Positions 22,240 through 33,560 of a DNA stretch of 64,000 bases are shown here, piece by piece. The notes under the pieces were generated by a model that was not told the DNA's origin, did no database searches, and saw only the letters and a list, made by a program, of their open reading frames with translations. Every line of letters starts with the position of its first letter. Within the stretch, counting starts at the first letter, position 1. A program made the position numbers and the translations under genes. Source of the DNA: Rhypophila decipiens (taxonomy: Eukaryota; Ascomycota; Sordariomycetes; Sordariales; Naviculisporaceae); assembly GCA_033297075.1 (NCBI GenBank), contig MU858107.1:2819-66818 (forward strand). Reading direction: 5' to 3'.

Positions 22240-23315
22240 CTAACACTGATGCCCGCCTTCCTGGGCTTTACCCATAAAACGAGCCTCCTGGACCTCCGGT
22301 GCCTGTGGTTGATTATGAGATATAGTCCCCTTCCTTCCAAAGCCATACACACGCTTTATGGGTGGCAGGTCGCGATGCTTGAAGTCAACTTTCTTGGAAT
22401 TGCACCTGGAACAATCGCAGGGCACGTGATACGTCAAGGCCTTGGACGTGGCTGGCAGGGTTCCATAGGCCACTACACGTCTGTCAACCACCATTTCGCA
22501 TGTCCGAATGGGGCGATTAAAATCCATGTTGGACTGCTCGTCCAGTAACTTCACGAGATCGCTGAGCAGGTGCTGGAGACGGCGGACGCGGTGATCGGGT
22601 ATCACCACCACAATCCTATTCTTGGGGTCCTCTTCCTTCTCCTGGGCGACGCGCCTTTCCTCCTCCTCGAGTTTCTCAAGCGCCTCTGGTCGTCTTCGAG
22701 CCACTCCTTCACCCTTTCCGGGCCTTGGGGATTCTCGTGAGTCTTCCACTGGGTCGAATATAGATACTTGAATCGACGGTAGACGATCCTCTGAAACCCG
22801 TCTTCGCATCTTTGGAAGTTCTTCTTCAGCTCCATCGAGTCATGGCCTTCACTCCTTTCGTAGTTTTTCTGGAATTCGAGCCAGCCCATTGTCCGCAGGC
22901 CGGCGCCTCCATCACAAGCCATGGTCATGGCTTCTTGCACGGCAAGGATATGACCTTCAAACCAGCGCATCTCCAATTCCTCTCGCATTTCGTATGCATG
23001 GTGATAAACTCGTCCTGGATCTTCCAGATCAGTGTCTTGACCTGCTCGGCCAGGCTGCCCTTGATGTGAGAGAAAAACTGCGTCATCTCGCGCACAATGT
23101 GAACGCCTGCAAAGTACTGGCCGAAGAGGTAAGACGTGAACTGGCTGTCCCAAGCATCGCCGTAGGCTTTGCATCGACGCGGGCTGTAGGCTTTGTCCTC
23201 GAGGATGTCGTAGAGCCCGTTGGTCAGGTCCCAGGATGCGATGAGAAGAGTCACCGAGTAGCGAGCGAGTACTCGTCGGTTCTTGCGCGACTCGCGGCGC
23301 TGCTCGTTTGTTCAT
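22240..23315 (-). pseudogene. fungal hypothetical protein with two frameshifts
   Basis: Three overlapping minus-strand frames give one protein. The first (to about 23000) reads LLIASWDLTNGLYDILEDKA and QYFAGVHIVREMTQFFSHIK. The second (about 23020-22700) reads EMREELEMRWFEGHILAVQE and DGFQRIVYRRFKYLYSTQW. The third (about 22710-22240) reads EKLEEEERRVAQEKEEDPKN, VVVIPDHRVRRLQHLLSDLV and YHVPCDCSRCNSKKVDFKHR, the last a possible zinc-binding CxCxxC. Each change is equivalent to loss of one base (or gain of two) and no intron explains it. Either the gene is decayed or the assembly has indels. The 5' exon(s) could not be placed. Confidence 0.6.
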
Positions 23316-23795
23316 GTTATCTTGGCATTTTAGGATGACGCTCGTGGCGTCTCGAGATGGGCTGAAGAGCTGAAAAATTGACTGCGATCCTTCTTATCCG
23401 AGCTGTTTGTTTCGCTCTGCTAATTTCTTGATGCTCAATGTCGTCACCGCGAGCGCCACTATCATATGCCCAGCTAATAGTATCTGTATTCTCACCCTGG
23501 GCGGCGAATGGCACGGCAAGGTATGTTCGGACTACTGAACTCCCTTCGATAGACGAACATCTGTTGATGACGATTCATATGTATTATCTTACTCAAGTGT
23601 CTGCACGGAGAATAAGTGAAGCAGGAGTGTTGCCTTATACGCCATGGGATGAGTGAAGACTTGACGAAGAGGCACTATATCACGGGACAAAGAGGAAAAC
23701 GACAAAAAGATATTGTTATAAGAAACTTGAACCCGTTGTATTAACCAGGAAAGAAAAGCAAAACACACATCTTCGTACTTCTGATAATGGTGAAA

Positions 23796-25271
23796 TCAGG
23801 GCAGCGGAAATCCCAAAAACCTCGCCCCCCTCACAAGATACCGAGGAATGCCCGCTTGCTCAGACAAGCTCCTATCACCGTCGCCAAAAAGCTTCCACAA
23901 AACAAAAAACACGGCGATGTGGCCCATGATAACAACATAAATCGCCCCAATGAGACACAGCCATTTCATCACCCTGAAGCCCGGACCAAGGACCCATCTC
24001 CTAAACCCGCCAGAACCCGCAGAGACCCAACCCAAGACGGTCCCCACCAACTACAGGAACGGCCTATCGAGTCGCAAGAGCAGAGTAAGCAGCACCGTGT
24101 TCACACCCAGGACGAGATAACTGGGCTCATCGCCGAATTGATCCTTGAACGGATCGATAACGAGGTACGCATTCCAGACCCATTTGTCAAGAAGGTAGAG
24201 CGCAGCCGGGACACGGAGCCACCACCAAGGCAGCCAGGCGGTCAGGTATTCGTGCAAGTCCCGGAAAGGGGCAAGCCAGCCGCGGAAGGCGCGAGGTCGC
24301 GATGAACTGCTTCTGCGTCGGGGTGTTCTTGTGGTAGTCGTGGGCTTGCTCTCGCTTCGGGCTTTCTCGCCGGCAACCTTCTTCTTGGACGCCCGCGATG
24401 GCTTGGTAAACCCAAACAATCCCAAGTTCGAATTCGCCATTTTTTCAACCTCGGGCCCATGCAACCAGTTCGGCAACCAATTCTTCTTTGGCTCGGTTTG
24501 TTTATAGTACTTCTGAATGGTCTGATCCTTTGAATCCTTCAGGTGTTTCTGAAACGTCTGGTCTTTTGGGCGGTTCATGTAGGCTTGGACGGTCTGAAAT
24601 CTGGGCTTGGAGGGCCCAGGCTGCGCGTATAGCTCGTCGCTATCGTGATCCGAGTCATCGGGAACCTCAAAAGCTCTTCTTGAGCGCTCCTTGGACTTTT
24701 TACGGCCGATGGAGCTCAGCCGTCGTAGTCCTAGTATCGTGCCGTCCGGCCCGACCTCGTAGTATTTCGGCGACCCGCCGTTTTCCGTAACGCGAGCCAC
24801 CAGTTCGCCGTTTACGGTTTCCACATGCACCTCTCTTTCGAAGTCTGCGTTTTCTGAATCCTCAAAATCTTCCGGGACATAGGTGGATGAAAACTTGTAC
24901 TGATCCGGGGATTCTAGGGCTCTGCGGCCAAAACGAAACTCGCCTTCGAGATTATTCATCTCGGCGAATTGAGCTTCTTCAGACTCGAATTGGTCCGGGT
25001 CGAATCCATAGGAGCCTGAGGGGCGTCGTGGATCTCCGGGGGTCGGGGGCTGGCCTCGCCCTGTTCTTCCTCTGCTCCTGCTCCTGCGTCTTGCCTGCGG
25101 GTCTTGGAATTGATTCTCCTGTACCGTGTTTAGGAGGGAAGGGAGCGGGGGTGAGACCGGGTCTGTCTCGTAGGGCAGAAGCTCGGGACTGTAGTCCTCG
25201 TTATACTTGACGGGAGGTTTTTTCCGGAGCCCCTTCCTGCCCGTGTTGCGAAAAGGCCCAGAATCTGCCAT
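23796..25271 (-). CDS. hypothetical membrane protein, split by an in-frame TAG
   Basis: From ATG at 25271 a 406-codon frame runs to TAG at 24051-24053, and the same frame continues open for 84 more codons to 23796. The N-terminal about 270 residues are charged and disordered, with a repeated KDQTxQKxxK motif. The C-terminal part has several membrane helices: WWWLRVPAALYLLDKWVW, YLVLGVNTVLLTLLLRL, and beyond the TAG KWLCLIGAIYVVIMGHIAVF. The TAG cuts between helices, so the shorter product lacks the last membrane part. I do not recognise the family. A gene model stopping at 24051 is equally possible. Confidence 0.65.
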
Positions 25272-26494
25272 GTTTTGAATGTTCGGGATGAAAAGGAAGA
25301 GAGTACGGTTAATGAAGCCTGGATCTTGGACGAAGCTCGATTTTATTGACGGACAAGATGTCTGGAAATGATAGTTTCCAAGTGTTAGGACAAGATAAAT
25401 ATGAACGTCGCGATAATCATCTCATAAATAAACACTGACCTGGGAAAGTCAGAATGAGCGACTAAAAGGAAACATGAGGACAAAGAGTTGCAATGCAGCT
25501 TTGCCGTGTGCTTGCGTCGTCGAGTTCCTTTGTTTAGGCTGTGGCCCGATCCGGCGAGTCGAGCTTGTCTTTGTCATTTTTGTTCTTGTGCCTTTGCAGC
25601 TGTTCGAACCAAGAGATCCGAGTTTGGACAGGGTTTTGACTAGAATTCTAAATTCGCTTTCGATTGTGCTTCCAGTTCCGGCTAACAGTGAATAGGGGGC
25701 GGTTGAACGACTTTTTATCATTCATCGCAGAGGACGGCTTACCACAACCGGGATCCAGTAACCAATCAGCAAAATGCGTCGGTAAATAGTTCAATTAAAG
25801 CCAGTGACGAATGTGCATGAACAACTTGAAAGCATACAAAGGTGGTAGAGAATGAAGCTATTCCCAGCTTTCAGGGGTTTATTCACTGGGTTAGGGTTAG
25901 GGTTCGCTATGGCGGCTCCACACATAAGGAAGCCGGCTGCTTCAACAATTGATGCTTGTCGGGCAAGAATTCTTTTTTGATGCCGATGATGGCACTATGA
26001 AATGCTAAGAGCTGCTCAGAACGCCATGATCTCCTATGCTGGCAATCACTCTGGAACCGAGCCGCTGTCACATCTTCCCCGCTCCATACGCGAGAGGGCA
26101 AGGCGAGAAAGCTACCAAAGTAGTAGTATATTGCGCCAAGGGGTAAGATATTGGACACTTATACCTCCCTCGGCTGATTAATGGTTACCGTTGACCACGC
26201 GTGAACCCTCCTTCACGGGACGGGACGGCGTATGGACCCCCGGCAGGTCATCAATATTGTGTTGGGGTCTCAGTCACCCTCACCAAATATTGTCTTGTGC
26301 TGCAGGAACCTTCGCGTCCATATTGATGCACGTCTCGTAAATCTACCCCGACATGAAACTTGCGTCACAATTGAGTTAGGGGCAATGTTATATAGAGGAT
26401 TGATTGTCCCGGTAGCCTGGGTCTGCCTGGATTCTGTAAATGTCGTCAATCATATCCGAACCCAGAGATCCTTCAAGTCGAAAGAACCACTGCC
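25272..26494. other. no supported gene
   Basis: Promoter side of both flanking genes. Frames at 25449-25721 and 25907-26158 (minus) are small and unsupported. Contains the telomere-like motif. Confidence 0.5.
25888..25903 (+). repeat. interstitial telomere-like repeat (TTAGGG)
   Basis: GGGTTAGGGTTAGGGTT, about two and a half units of the TTAGGG telomere repeat used by filamentous ascomycetes. Confidence 0.7.
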
Positions 26495-28300
26495 ATGATA
26501 TTGATATCTAGAACATCACCCGTTTCCTTCCTCCTCGCAGTATTGCTTGTACCGCTCACTGCCGCATCCCTGTTGAATTCTTTGTCGCCCGGAGAAGCGA
26601 ATGCCAACGCGTCGGTTCTCCACCATGACCTCCCCCTTGCCAGACAAGACGACCCGTCCTCTTCGCCTCTCGGCACAAATGCTGGAGGCGGCGAACTGCG
26701 CGGCTCCGTGATTCTCTACAATGGCAAGATCCACACTATGGACACCTCGAACCCGCTCGCCAGCGTAATCGCCATCAAAGACGGGACAATAGTCTATGTA
26801 GGCGACAGCCGTGAGGAAGCCCTCCGGGTGGGCAAGCTCAACCCACCTCCCCCAGCCATCAACCTCCGAGGACGATTTACTCTCCCCGGACTGGTCGACT
26901 GCCACAACCATATTGTCCTGTTGGGAAACAGACCAGGCCATCACCAGCCGTTGGAGTATGCACTCAACATCACCCAACTACGATCCATCTACCGGACCAA
27001 GGCCAAGGCGGTCCCAAAGGGCGACTTCATAACCACAATAGGCGGTTTCCATCCAAATCAGTTCACGGAACAACGCCTGCCGACCTTGACCGAACTCGAC
27101 ACAGCCGCACCAAACCATCCAGTCTTTATATCAGTAGGCTTCTCGGGCCCAGCAGTGACCAATTCTCTTGGCAAGACTTACTTCAGCACAGTTCCACCAG
27201 CTGATCTGCGCCCTCTAATCCTTGACAACGGAACCATCGCATCGGGTCTAGAGAATGGCAAAGCTCTCTTGTTCCTCCGGCGCCGGTTCCTCACCTTTGA
27301 CGCTCGGAAACGAGGAGTCCGCGACGCCATGACCTACGCCGCGTCGGTCGGTCTAACAGCCCATCTCGACCAAGGAGCCTTCAACGCAACCAATACACCA
27401 AATGACTGGGCCGCCAATGAAGATCTCTACACATTTCATAACCCATGGCTAGCGGTATATGACGACTTTGCCAATGGAATCTCGAACTTTGTCCCCAAGA
27501 TACGCCTCCGCATCAATTTCCTAACTCAAGACAGCACAACCGGTGTTCCGACGTTAGCTGCCCGTCTTCAAAACTCGTTTCCATTCTTTGGCAATGATCT
27601 CATCCGCACAGGCGGCATAGGTGAATTTGCGACAGATCTAAGCAACTATGCCTCCGGTCCTGTGCTCGATGCCGCCGTGGATAAAATTGCCGCTGCAGGG
27701 TGGCGATACGAGACACATTCTTTGAGTGACAACGACGCGGCGAGTATCATATCATCATGGGAAAAGCTCGCGCAGAAATATGGCGAGAAGTTCACAAAGC
27801 TAAGATGGGTCCTTGCTCATGTGCCCAAGATAACACCAAGCCTTCTTCAACGGCTCAAGAGCATTGGAGGAGGCGTGAACCTGTCGAGTTGGTTATATTT
27901 TGCGGGAACAGGGAATGCCACGAATCCAGCCGGCCCACCATTCAAGACTGTATTGGCGAGTGGAATCCCGGCAGCTTTTGGAGGCGATGGTGCGCAGATT
28001 GCACCGCTTAGCCCGTGGCCGCAGATCTATTACGCTGTTACGGGGAAGAATGCTAGGGGGGAGGTTGTGAACCCCGGAGAGACGATTAGTCGGGAGGAGG
28101 CGTTGAGGTTGTATACTGTCAAGGAGAATTGGTTCCTTGGTGGACCGGATGAGGGACGGGTTGGGGTCCTGGAGAAGGGTCGTTGGGGGGATGTCATTGT
28201 GTTGAGTGATGATTACTTCAAGGTGAGCGAGGAAAGACTGAAGAGTCTGAGGAGCGTTTTGACTGTTGTTGGTGGTATTGTGGTCTGGGAGGAGAAATAG
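26495..28300 (+). CDS. secreted amidohydrolase family 3 (YtcJ-like) protein
   Basis: Single-exon gene of 601 aa. Residues 1 to about 24 form a signal peptide (SFLLAVLLVPLTAASLL). The beta-sandwich start VILYNGKIHTMD (72-83) and metal-binding LPGLVDCHNH (His137, His139) are typical of Amidohydro_3 metal-dependent hydrolases, which cut C-N bonds of amides or formamides; the substrate cannot be told. Further likely ligands are the His in YETHSLSDND and the Asp in AAFGGDGAQ. The C terminus GVLEKGRWGDVIVLSDDYF matches the family's closing sheet. About six N-glycosylation sequons fit secretion. The ATG at 26495 is the one directly before the signal peptide. Intact. Confidence 0.9.
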   Translation: MILISRTSPVSFLLAVLLVPLTAASLLNSLSPGEANANASVLHHDLPLARQDDPSSSPLGTNAGGGELRGSVILYNGKIHTMDTSNPLASVIAIKDGTIVYVGDSREEALRVGKLNPPPPAINLRGRFTLPGLVDCHNHIVLLGNRPGHHQPLEYALNITQLRSIYRTKAKAVPKGDFITTIGGFHPNQFTEQRLPTLTELDTAAPNHPVFISVGFSGPAVTNSLGKTYFSTVPPADLRPLILDNGTIASGLENGKALLFLRRRFLTFDARKRGVRDAMTYAASVGLTAHLDQGAFNATNTPNDWAANEDLYTFHNPWLAVYDDFANGISNFVPKIRLRINFLTQDSTTGVPTLAARLQNSFPFFGNDLIRTGGIGEFATDLSNYASGPVLDAAVDKIAAAGWRYETHSLSDNDAASIISSWEKLAQKYGEKFTKLRWVLAHVPKITPSLLQRLKSIGGGVNLSSWLYFAGTGNATNPAGPPFKTVLASGIPAAFGGDGAQIAPLSPWPQIYYAVTGKNARGEVVNPGETISREEALRLYTVKENWFLGGPDEGRVGVLEKGRWGDVIVLSDDYFKVSEERLKSLRSVLTVVGGIVVWEEK

Positions 28301-29666
28301 GTCATGGTGAGGATATCAGTAGTGGAGGACAGGAGAAGGATCGGGCGGCATTAATTCTTGTTCACCATTCTACATCCATTATACGTGGATCTAGATCATT
28401 CTCCTTCCATATAACAGGGTTTGTTGTCATAGCCCATGGAGATGTTGTCATCTTTGTTATGTATGTTACATCGCTATTAGCTTTCGCTTCGGTCTCGCGG
28501 CATCCTCTTTGATGCGATTACGCGAATCAATGAGGGTGAACGGATCCACAGACGGCATGAACGGCATGACTCGATTGACTTGGTTGAGCCGAGGCAGAAC
28601 CAGCCTGGCGGATTGACAAATAGGATACGGGGTATGAGATTTGCACCGGTCTGTTAAAACGTAACGAGCGGCCGCCGGCGGCCGACTATGTGGAGACTAT
28701 GTGGAGCAGGAGATCAATCCCCCATTGCTTCAACCATGACCTTGAAAGTTGAAACTCTTTTGCGATCAACAGGTAAGCGAACGGAGGAAGACCCGAACCA
28801 GATTTTGATTATATTCCCTATCGGGTAACAAGACGAGGACCTACTCAAGGACCAAGTGGGCCGTAGGATCTCCAGGCTGGCCCCCACCTGCCCAATTCGC
28901 CGCCCCGGCAGTCACTCGGTGGTCTGTATAGGCCTTATTGTTAGGGGCACTCTTATTTGTCGAAAACAACCTTCCCCGGCACTTTAGGCCATAGCCGTCC
29001 TGGATCCGGCATTGTTAAGTCATCCTTCCGTATAATACCTCAACGGTCTTACCTTCCAGGAACACCAGCTGGACAAGCTGGGCAGCAGTGTATGCCGTTC
29101 TTTCGCATGTTTCAGCCATGTCGTTCGGGGGCAGTTATCTCGTGTCAGCATAGCTATTGAGGCTCATGCTGGGTTCTTGTTCCCAGTGTTTTACTTTTAC
29201 CTCCCTTTACTGGGATGGACTGTATTTTTGAAGAGAAACTTGACATCCTAGCCCTTGTGGATATATCCATGCTTTCGACAAACTGGCTGCCTGGTTTATC
29301 TATACCCTCTATTCTACGGGGTAAAGCTTTGGATCTTTCCGACTATGGTACTCTGTCTTATTGTGGCATGATTTTGAAGATGACTGGTCAGTGGACCCTG
29401 CTCGCAAAAGGATTCACAGATAAACAACGACTAGCCCTTGTTCATAACAGGTAAATGATCCTGACACGGGCCCCAATCTCGTACCTTGTCAACATACAGG
29501 ACTTCAGATTCAGGCATTCAATGATACTGGCAAAACATAATTATGTAGCCTCGAACCGGACTCAAATTCGTGACCTCGGTATATGGTCCTCATATGACTT
29601 TTGGGTAGTCATCAAACCTTAACGAAATACTGACGCTGCGCCGCTGCCACATATCGCGGTTGAGCT
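28301..29666. other. no supported gene; 16-bp GC palindrome
   Basis: Spacer. CGGCCGCCGGCGGCCG at 28669-28684 is a perfect palindrome containing CGG/CCG half-sites of the kind bound by Zn2Cys6 regulators, followed by a direct repeat of GACTATGTGGA. Short plus frames at 28957-29454 are unsupported. Confidence 0.5.
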
Positions 29667-29975
29667 ATGTTATTTGGGCTTTTGAATATTCAAAACTCGA
29701 TGGCAGGAATCTATTTACCAGAGATTCTGACCTTTGAAGCTTCATGCAATGTTCATTGCCGCAAGGCACCAACGTTAGGACTCCGACTGAGCATCACTGA
29801 TGGTACAGGCTCTTGCAATGATGTTACATTGACCTACAATGCAATCCTCATAGATTGGACGCAAAAGACAGCCCGCCCGGGTGACATTGTGACCTTCAGG
29901 TGTTGCCACGGACACATCCTGGCAGATGAAGTTCAATACCTTAGAGCAGTATTAATCCCCGAATCGACGTTGTAA
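29667..29975 (+). CDS. possible hypothetical protein or exon
   Basis: A 102-codon plus frame. LRLSITDGTGSCNDVTLTYN and TARPGDIVTFRCCHGH have the spacing of an OB-fold-like strand pattern, but no clean upstream exon in matching phase could be found. It may be a relic. Confidence 0.25.
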   Translation: MLFGLLNIQNSMAGIYLPEILTFEASCNVHCRKAPTLGLRLSITDGTGSCNDVTLTYNAILIDWTQKTARPGDIVTFRCCHGHILADEVQYLRAVLIPESTL

Positions 29976-30156
29976 TTTGACAATCCTATTTGCAAAGGCG
30001 GCCGCTCTCAAACCCATACCGAAAGGATCAGCCGCTCCGCCAAAACGTGTCGATGCCTTCCCATCAAGGGCAGCCACCCGTAGAGTCACCAGACTGATTC
30101 AACCTTGTGCAGTGGCCGCAGCAAAGAAGAAGACAAACGTCTGGACGAAGAAAAGG

Positions 30157-30162
30157 TATAAA
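30157..30162 (+). promoter_or_regulatory. TATA box of the small secreted protein gene
   Basis: TATAAA, about 136 bp before the ATG at 30298, followed by a pyrimidine-rich leader. Confidence 0.5.
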
Positions 30163-30297
30163 GACAGCCCATTTCCCCTCCATCTGACCGAGAAAGAAGT
30201 TCCTCACCATCGCACAGCTTCTGAACATTCCAATCACATCCAACAATCACTCAGTCTCTTCCAAGGCAGCCCAAACCTTCTCAACAAAACCGCCAGA

Positions 30298-30752
30298 ATG
30301 CAATTCTCCCTCCAGACCATTCTCCTCGCCAGCATGGCCACCCTTGCCATGGCCACCCCGGTCGCTGAGCCCCTGGTTCCCCATCTCCAGGTTATCGACA
30401 CCCGCTCCGGCGAGCTTCAAGCCCGCGGCGAGGCCACTGTCGAGATGTACGCCGGGGACACCTGCAACGGCCAGGTCGACAGCTTCAGCGTCGCCAACAA
30501 AGGCGAGCGCTGCGTCCCTGTGCCAAGCCCCAAGCGCTCCATCAAGATTACCTCGAGGTATATTCATCTTCATCTCACCTCGGTCTGGTTCGCTGCCTTG
30601 ATCGCCGAAACCGTTTGAACTGACAGAGTATCGAAACAAGCAGAGACTGCACCATCAGAACACATAGCGGAACTGACTGCCGTGGTTCCAACTTCAAGGC
30701 TGGCAATGGCTGCTTTGGCGTTCTCTATGGCTCTGTCTCGGTCAAGTGCTAG
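30298..30752 (+). CDS. small secreted cysteine-rich protein
   Basis: Two exons, 30298-30557 and 30644-30752 (86-bp intron), encode 122 aa. A signal peptide (MQFSLQTILLASMATLAMA, 1-19) is followed by a short pro-like stretch and a core with six cysteines: DTCNG, ERCVP, DCTIR, DCRGS, NGCFG and a C-terminal KC, enough for three disulfides. Size, secretion and Cys content match fungal effector-like or antimicrobial small proteins, but I recognise no named family. The ATG lies downstream of a good TATA box, and the second exon is confirmed by frame and by carrying four of the six Cys. Confidence 0.8.
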
Positions 30753-30973
30753 ACGATTCAGGTCACTTTTGATGAGAGCGAGATCCGGGAGTGAAGGGAG
30801 GTACTGCGAGGTTGGACGGTGAGCGGAGTATCGGGCGGGAGTGAATGGCGTGTACAAGTCGTATAGACGTTTTTGCAGCAGTTAGACCAGGTTCACGATG
30901 TTCAACACATCTGTCTATCTGATTGGCTGCATGTTTTGGAAAATCATTCTGAAATCCAAGAAATATCCGGGCC

Positions 30974-31523
30974 TCAAGATTCCTCCGCCGCCAGAGCAAG
31001 CTGCAATGTGACGACACTCTGAACTGCTTGGGCCAAGAACGCTACTAGGGCACTCCACGTCGTAGGTAGGTAACAATACATAGGAAGTGCCGCGATAGCT
31101 CCCATGACCCCCAAGACTGACAGCCATCGAGCCCACTGATTGTACACAGACGTCTGCTTCCGGGAGAAGGGGATTATTGCAGTTAATATTCCAAGAACAG
31201 ACATGACCGAATTGACGATAAGAAGGTAAAAGTCTGCATCTTTGTTCGACCCTTGACCTTCAGTCGAATTTTGCCACGCAAGGGCCAAGGGAAGGGTACA
31301 TGCCAGTGTGGTCGGTTCTGCCCGTTCAGGACGCCAAGTATGAGCCACCGCCCAACTGCCGCTCGAGTTCGAGGGCGCTGTGCTGCAGGACGACGCAGGC
31401 CGCCGTCCACCTATTACTTCAACAGAGCGCCACAGAACTTACTCACAGCAAACCAAAACCAATGATCCCTTCCGGTTGTCTACACAGCGGGCTGCTGAGG
31501 GAACCCACTATCTGGGCACTCAT
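30974..31523 (-). CDS. small integral membrane protein, hypothetical
   Basis: Exons 31523-31447 and 31382-30974 (64-bp intron GTGAGT...CTGCAG) join in phase to 161 aa. After a soluble N terminus with the conserved-looking run GSWAVAHTWRPERAEPTTLA come hydrophobic segments FYLLIVNSVMSVLGILTAII, WLSVLGVMGAIAALPMYCYL and SALVAFLAQAVQSVVTLQLA, so about three or four membrane helices. It is divergent from the membrane-protein gene starting at 31795, with only about 270 bp between them, so the two may share a promoter. Function unknown. Confidence 0.7.
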
Positions 31524-31794
31524 GGAGGGACGGATAGGGGGCAGTGTTGACACAAGAACTTGACCAAGCGCATTTTTTGACTTTCTGCTAGTTCCAACTC
31601 ACTTCTCATTGCAACAACCCAAGTCCCACAAAAAGCCCGACACGCCGTCCTTGGTCCAAAAATAATTGCAATCCTGTGATCGGAGGGTCAACTTTTTATT
31701 TCCTTTTATTCAAGCATTTGATGTACTGAAGTACCTACCACCTTTAGTACAACCTTTCACCGGCGGTAACGAGGCCGTCTTCGCAACTGCGGCG

Positions 31795-33165
31795 ATGGAG
31801 TTTCAAGACCCCCTTGAGGCCTTTCGCTTCAACCTTTCTGAGAGTGCCAGGATGAACATCACAACTATCACTCGCCATATGTGTGAACTTTTGTGTGGCG
31901 CGGAGGTCGAGATAGGCATCGCTGGTGCTACTCTGTGGTCACTCCGCGAAGCCGACCGTTCAGGTTTGAATCTCAGCCCCAGCGAAGGTATCTCATGGCA
32001 AACCGCCTGGTGGTCGCTTGTTCCACTTGCGATTGCTGCCATGACACAACCATGTGGCAATGTGCTGGGCAGAAAAGACAAGAACTTCCGCTTCTACAGC
32101 CGTGCGTCGCCCATAATTTGCATCATCGATGTTTTCCACTTCGTTGTATGTATGGCGTTATGCTTCAGCGTCGACCCTCGGCTCATTCTGCGAAACATGA
32201 AATTCGAACTCAGGGAGCGGCTTTACAATGATGGAGGAGACGGCGACAGTCACCTGGATGCTGAGAGGACACGACTTGCACGGTGGACGCTCCTTATCAT
32301 TGGAGGAATCCCATGTCAGACGATCAAACTAGTAGCAACGGACGGCATGGTTTGGACAAAGTTCTGGGCGATTTCGTTCTTCAACTCCATGGTGTTCTGG
32401 GAGGTTATGACGCTTCTCTCCCAGCTGTTGCAGACAAATCATGCTGTCCAGCTACCAGTACCGCGATGGAGACGGGAGTCACTCTGGTCGGTGAGGACGA
32501 TGAGAATGGCGAGCTCCCTAGCCTTTGCTTGTCATTTTTTCGCAGTTTATGAGGCGGCTGCCATACTCTTCTACTGGGCGCTGTTCTCAGTCTCAGATCT
32601 CCAGTTTCGGCACGCCCTAGCCATCACGGCATTTCTCACCATCTTCATCGCACTTTCTCCAATCATTATACAACATCTTCGGGGGCACAGGTTCATTGAC
32701 GATATACCTCTCATGCTGCTTACTCTCCTAGTCATGGTCTTGGCGGTGGTTACCGCAGCCAAGGGAGTTTTTAAACCTGGCTTATTTTCTGCAGAGCTGG
32801 AAAACTGGAACCGCATTCGGTCACCGCTTGACGATTACTTCCGTCGCCAGCGAGACCCCCCGAAGAACCCCCTCGCGGACATTCTCATCCCGTGGACCGA
32901 GATTGCGCTTGGTATACGAATAGAAACGGTTGGTCACATCATCTTTCTCATTTCGGAAGTTGTGACGGCTACTATATTTCTTTTGAGTATTCCCCGTATC
33001 TTCGAACTTGCAGTTGTGCAGAGACTCTTTAGGGTCGACTCTGCTGCCGGGTCTGCCGCCGTGTTTACTTGTGTGTCCACTTTTCTCTTCAGCCTGTTTT
33101 GGTATTGCTTTATTTTCCAGCCTTGGGGGACATACTTGCCCGACTGGACGGAAGTCTTTGGATAG
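31795..33165 (+). CDS. multi-pass membrane protein, hypothetical
   Basis: Open frame of 456 codons from the first true ATG (31795); the frame is also open upstream to about 31666 but without an ATG. There are about seven hydrophobic segments, including WWSLVPLAIAAMTQ, IICIIDVFHFVVCMALCF, HALAITAFLTIFIALSPIII, PLMLLTLLVMVLAVVTAA and a C-terminal FTCVSTFLFSLFWYCFIF. No motif tells the function; it looks like a fungus-specific membrane protein. Intronless, no internal stop. Divergent partner at 30974-31523. Confidence 0.7.
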   Translation: MEFQDPLEAFRFNLSESARMNITTITRHMCELLCGAEVEIGIAGATLWSLREADRSGLNLSPSEGISWQTAWWSLVPLAIAAMTQPCGNVLGRKDKNFRFYSRASPIICIIDVFHFVVCMALCFSVDPRLILRNMKFELRERLYNDGGDGDSHLDAERTRLARWTLLIIGGIPCQTIKLVATDGMVWTKFWAISFFNSMVFWEVMTLLSQLLQTNHAVQLPVPRWRRESLWSVRTMRMASSLAFACHFFAVYEAAAILFYWALFSVSDLQFRHALAITAFLTIFIALSPIIIQHLRGHRFIDDIPLMLLTLLVMVLAVVTAAKGVFKPGLFSAELENWNRIRSPLDDYFRRQRDPPKNPLADILIPWTEIALGIRIETVGHIIFLISEVVTATIFLLSIPRIFELAVVQRLFRVDSAAGSAAVFTCVSTFLFSLFWYCFIFQPWGTYLPDWTEVFG

Positions 33166-33560
33166 ATCAAGTGTTGTGCCCAGTTGATATTGGCGGTACG
33201 AGTAGACCCATTCCCAGTTGTCCTGGCTAAAAGACCTACACCATGACAATCCCATTGTTCTGAGATATCACAATCTCCTTATCTACATGTCAAAGACCTT
33301 AACATTTTGAGCTTAGGTAATCAAGAACAGAACAAAGACACTCTCTTTACCATATAAGGCATAGCATACTACAATGTTATTGATAACCCAGTCCTTTGTT
33401 CGACTGCACCGGGCTTTTGTGCAGATAGATAGAATGTCTCACTATGCCCAGTTACTCTGGGTGGATAACACATCCACTGTCCCGGGACAATCCACATCGT
33501 CTCCATCACAATGCCAAACCCGGTCCCCCTGTTCCTCAAAAAAGAGGGACATCCAGAAAG

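Noticed and set aside
29545..29660. tRNA-like sequence on the minus strand (ends TATGTGG/CTACATA could pair)
   Set aside because: No proper D-arm, anticodon loop or T-loop could be drawn; the T-arm region does not pair.
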